In this document: positions 12,406 through 13,497 of the stretch, in pieces
How positions within the stretch are numbered: the stretch's first letter is position 1
Layout: every line of letters begins with the position of its first letter
The notes under the pieces: generated by a model
Seen by the model: only the letters and a program-made list of their open reading frames with translations
Database searches by the model: none
Told to the model about the DNA's origin: nothing
Assembly: GCA_027041035.1 (NCBI GenBank)
Contig: JALULB010000088.1
Span: 1 to 13,497 of the forward strand
Reading direction: 5' to 3'
Length of the DNA stretch: 13,497 nucleotides
From: Sedimenticola sp.
GTDB taxonomy: Bacteria > Pseudomonadota > Gammaproteobacteria > Chromatiales > Chromatiaceae
Position numbers and translations under genes: made by a program

Positions 12406-12460
12406 ACCGCGACACGCTCGGCCGAGTCGACTCACTGGGTCGTCAAAAAACGGAAAAAAA

Positions 12461-12489
12461 CTTGTGATTCCGGGAACCCGCCCCCAAAT
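12461..12489 (+). promoter_or_regulatory. Candidate sigma-32 promoter of rpoH
   Basis: CTTGTGA (12461-12467), a 14-bp spacer and CCCCAAAT (12482-12489) fit the sigma-32 consensus CTTGAAA...CCCCATNT at 5 of 7 and about 7 of 8 positions. The expected start site falls inside the first CIRCE-like element. Confidence 0.5.
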
Positions 12490-12515
12490 TAGCACTCTAA
12501 CCTCGCGATTGCCAA
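12489..12515 (+). promoter_or_regulatory. CIRCE-like HrcA operator, copy 1
   Basis: TTAGCACTC - 9 bp - GATTGCCAA. The left arm is a perfect match to the CIRCE arm; the right arm matches GAGTGCTAA at 7 of 9. The spacer is exactly 9 bp. Confidence 0.65.
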
Positions 12516-12519
12516 TTTA

Positions 12520-12546
12520 CTGGCACTCTAAGCGAAAGAGTGCTAA
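12520..12546 (+). promoter_or_regulatory. CIRCE HrcA operator, copy 2
   Basis: CTGGCACTC - 9 bp - GAGTGCTAA. The right arm is perfect and the left arm matches TTAGCACTC at 7 of 9, again with a 9-bp spacer. It starts 31 bp after copy 1, about three helical turns, and ends 29 bp before the rpoH ATG. Confidence 0.85.
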
Positions 12547-12575
12547 ATTGAGAACACGGACACGGGGGGATAGAA

Positions 12576-13427
12576 ATGACTAAAGCAATAACACTCAGCA
12601 GCGCACTGCCGACCGGCAGCATGGATTCCTACATCAGCGCCGCTTTTCAGTTACCGGTGCTGACAGCCGAGGAGGAACACGATTACGCCGTCAGGCTACG
12701 CGACAACGGTGACCTGGACGCCGCGCGGGCATTGATTGTTTCACACCTGCGCTTCGTCGTGCGCATCGCTCGCGGTTACTCCGGCTACGGCCTACCGCAA
12801 CATGACCTGGTACAAGAAGGTACCGTCGGCCTGATGAAGGCGGTACGGCGCTTCGATCCGGAGATGGGCGTGCGCTTGGTGTCCTTCGCGGTACACTGGA
12901 TTCGCGCGGAGATCCATGAATATATCCTGCGTAACTGGCGTATCGTCAAGGTCGCGACGACCAAGGCGCAACGCAAGCTGTTCTTCAACCTGCGCAGCAG
13001 CAAGAAACGCCTCGGCTGGTTCTCTCACAAAGAGGTCCAGGAGGTCGCCGAGGATCTCGGCGTCAAGCCGGAAACGGTGCTACAGATGGAATCCCGGCTG
13101 AGCCAGCAGGATGTCGCCTTCGACCCGCTGGACAGCGACGACGACGATCACGCCTACGCAACGCCATCCGCCTGGCTGGCCGACAGCGCGGCCGATCCGT
13201 CGCTGCAACTGGAAGCCGCCGACGAAGCGGAATGGGAGCACGAGCGACTCAGCGAGGCGCTGGCGGAACTGGACGAGCGTAGCCGCGACATCCTGCAAGC
13301 CCGCTGGCTGGGTGAAAACAAGAGTACCCTGCACGAACTGGCCGACCGCCACGGCGTCTCCGCCGAGCGCATCCGTCAGATAGAGAAAGCCGCGATGAAG
13401 AAACTTCAGAAGCGGATCGCGGTCTGA
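12576..13427 (+). CDS. rpoH: RNA polymerase sigma-32 factor RpoH
   Basis: Heat-shock sigma factor directing transcription of chaperone and protease genes. The 283-residue product has normal length and family signatures: region 2 with [40 protein letters not shown] and [20 protein letters not shown]; the RpoH-specific box [18 protein letters not shown]; and region 4 ending [28 protein letters not shown] site 4-5 nt before the ATG marks the start. Upstream are two CIRCE-type sites and a candidate sigma-32 promoter, so both HrcA repression and self-activation are suggested. It is followed by a terminator and is probably a single-gene unit. Confidence 0.97.
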   Translation: MTKAITLSSALPTGSMDSYISAAFQLPVLTAEEEHDYAVRLRDNGDLDAARALIVSHLRFVVRIARGYSGYGLPQHDLVQEGTVGLMKAVRRFDPEMGVRLVSFAVHWIRAEIHEYILRNWRIVKVATTKAQRKLFFNLRSSKKRLGWFSHKEVQEVAEDLGVKPETVLQMESRLSQQDVAFDPLDSDDDDHAYATPSAWLADSAADPSLQLEAADEAEWEHERLSEALAELDERSRDILQARWLGENKSTLHELADRHGVSAERIRQIEKAAMKKLQKRIAV

Positions 13428-13453
13428 TCAAACAGCTCTAAAATCATGACTCC

Positions 13454-13480
13454 AACCCCGCTCCGGCGGGGTTCTTTTTA
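13454..13480 (+). terminator. rpoH rho-independent terminator
   Basis: The stem AACCCCGC (13454-13461) pairs with GCGGGGTT (13466-13473) around a 4-nt loop and is followed by CTTTTT. It lies 26 nt after the rpoH stop. Confidence 0.92.
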
Positions 13481-13497
13481 TGCGCGGAGCCTACGAA

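Noticed and set aside
11521..12495. A 324-codon minus-strand frame opposite the ferredoxin reductase.
   Set aside because: Shadow of the real gene; it also runs into the rpoH regulatory region without a sensible start.
12461..12546. An RNA thermometer or riboswitch in the rpoH leader.
   Set aside because: The inverted repeats fit CIRCE arm sequence and 9-bp spacing well; I see no separate conserved aptamer or pairing that clearly hides the ribosome site.

Overview
The window looks like the chromosome of a GC-rich gammaproteobacterium with a sulfur-oxidising lifestyle. The evidence is a tusA-dsrE2 sulfur-relay pair, a CysZ sulfate permease, a proteobacterial RpoH and an XrtA/PEP-CTERM-type exopolysaccharide locus, a mix seen in Chromatiales-like bacteria. 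The affiliation is inferred from gene content, not from a search.

Layout. Bases 1-1964 (minus strand) hold the start of an XrtA-type exopolysaccharide cluster: an outer-membrane export lipoprotein, then a chain-length determinant that runs off the left edge. Divergent from it is cysZ (2173-2910). Bases 2911-3766 hold no convincing gene but two miniature mobile elements: a 199-bp one with 13-bp terminal inverted repeats and an 8-bp target duplication, and a 235-bp foldback element abutting the dsrE2 terminator. On the minus strand follow tetR, tusA and dsrE2. A 12-bp operator-like sequence is repeated upstream of tetR and of tusA. Divergent from tetR is a probable three-domain protein: an HD alarmone-hydrolase-like domain, a CBS-like region and a HEPN-like C-terminus. 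Then comes a Prx6-type peroxiredoxin with an OxyR-like site upstream, followed by a 53-bp deletion derivative of the 235-bp element and a strong terminator.

Bases 7762-8743 are a secreted-protein gene of unknown function, split by a 158-bp foldback element with a TA target duplication. Removing the element and one TA restores the frame exactly. Next is the AmmeMemoRadiSam set: amrB-amrA on the minus strand and amrS divergent, sharing a 58-bp promoter region with a palindrome. A ferredoxin-flavin reductase fusion and rpoH complete the window. rpoH is preceded by two tandem CIRCE-like operators and a candidate sigma-32 promoter, and followed by a terminator.

Themes. Thiol and redox chemistry recurs: sulfur carriers, a NemR-like regulator with a candidate sensor cysteine, peroxiredoxin, the radical SAM/MEMO1 set and an iron-sulfur reductase. 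Small non-autonomous transposable elements from three families have repeatedly inserted at gene ends or into a gene, with no transposase in the window. The least explained items are the HD-CBS-HEPN protein, the AmmeMemoRadiSam set, the TetR/tusA/dsrE2 circuit and the doubled CIRCE at rpoH.
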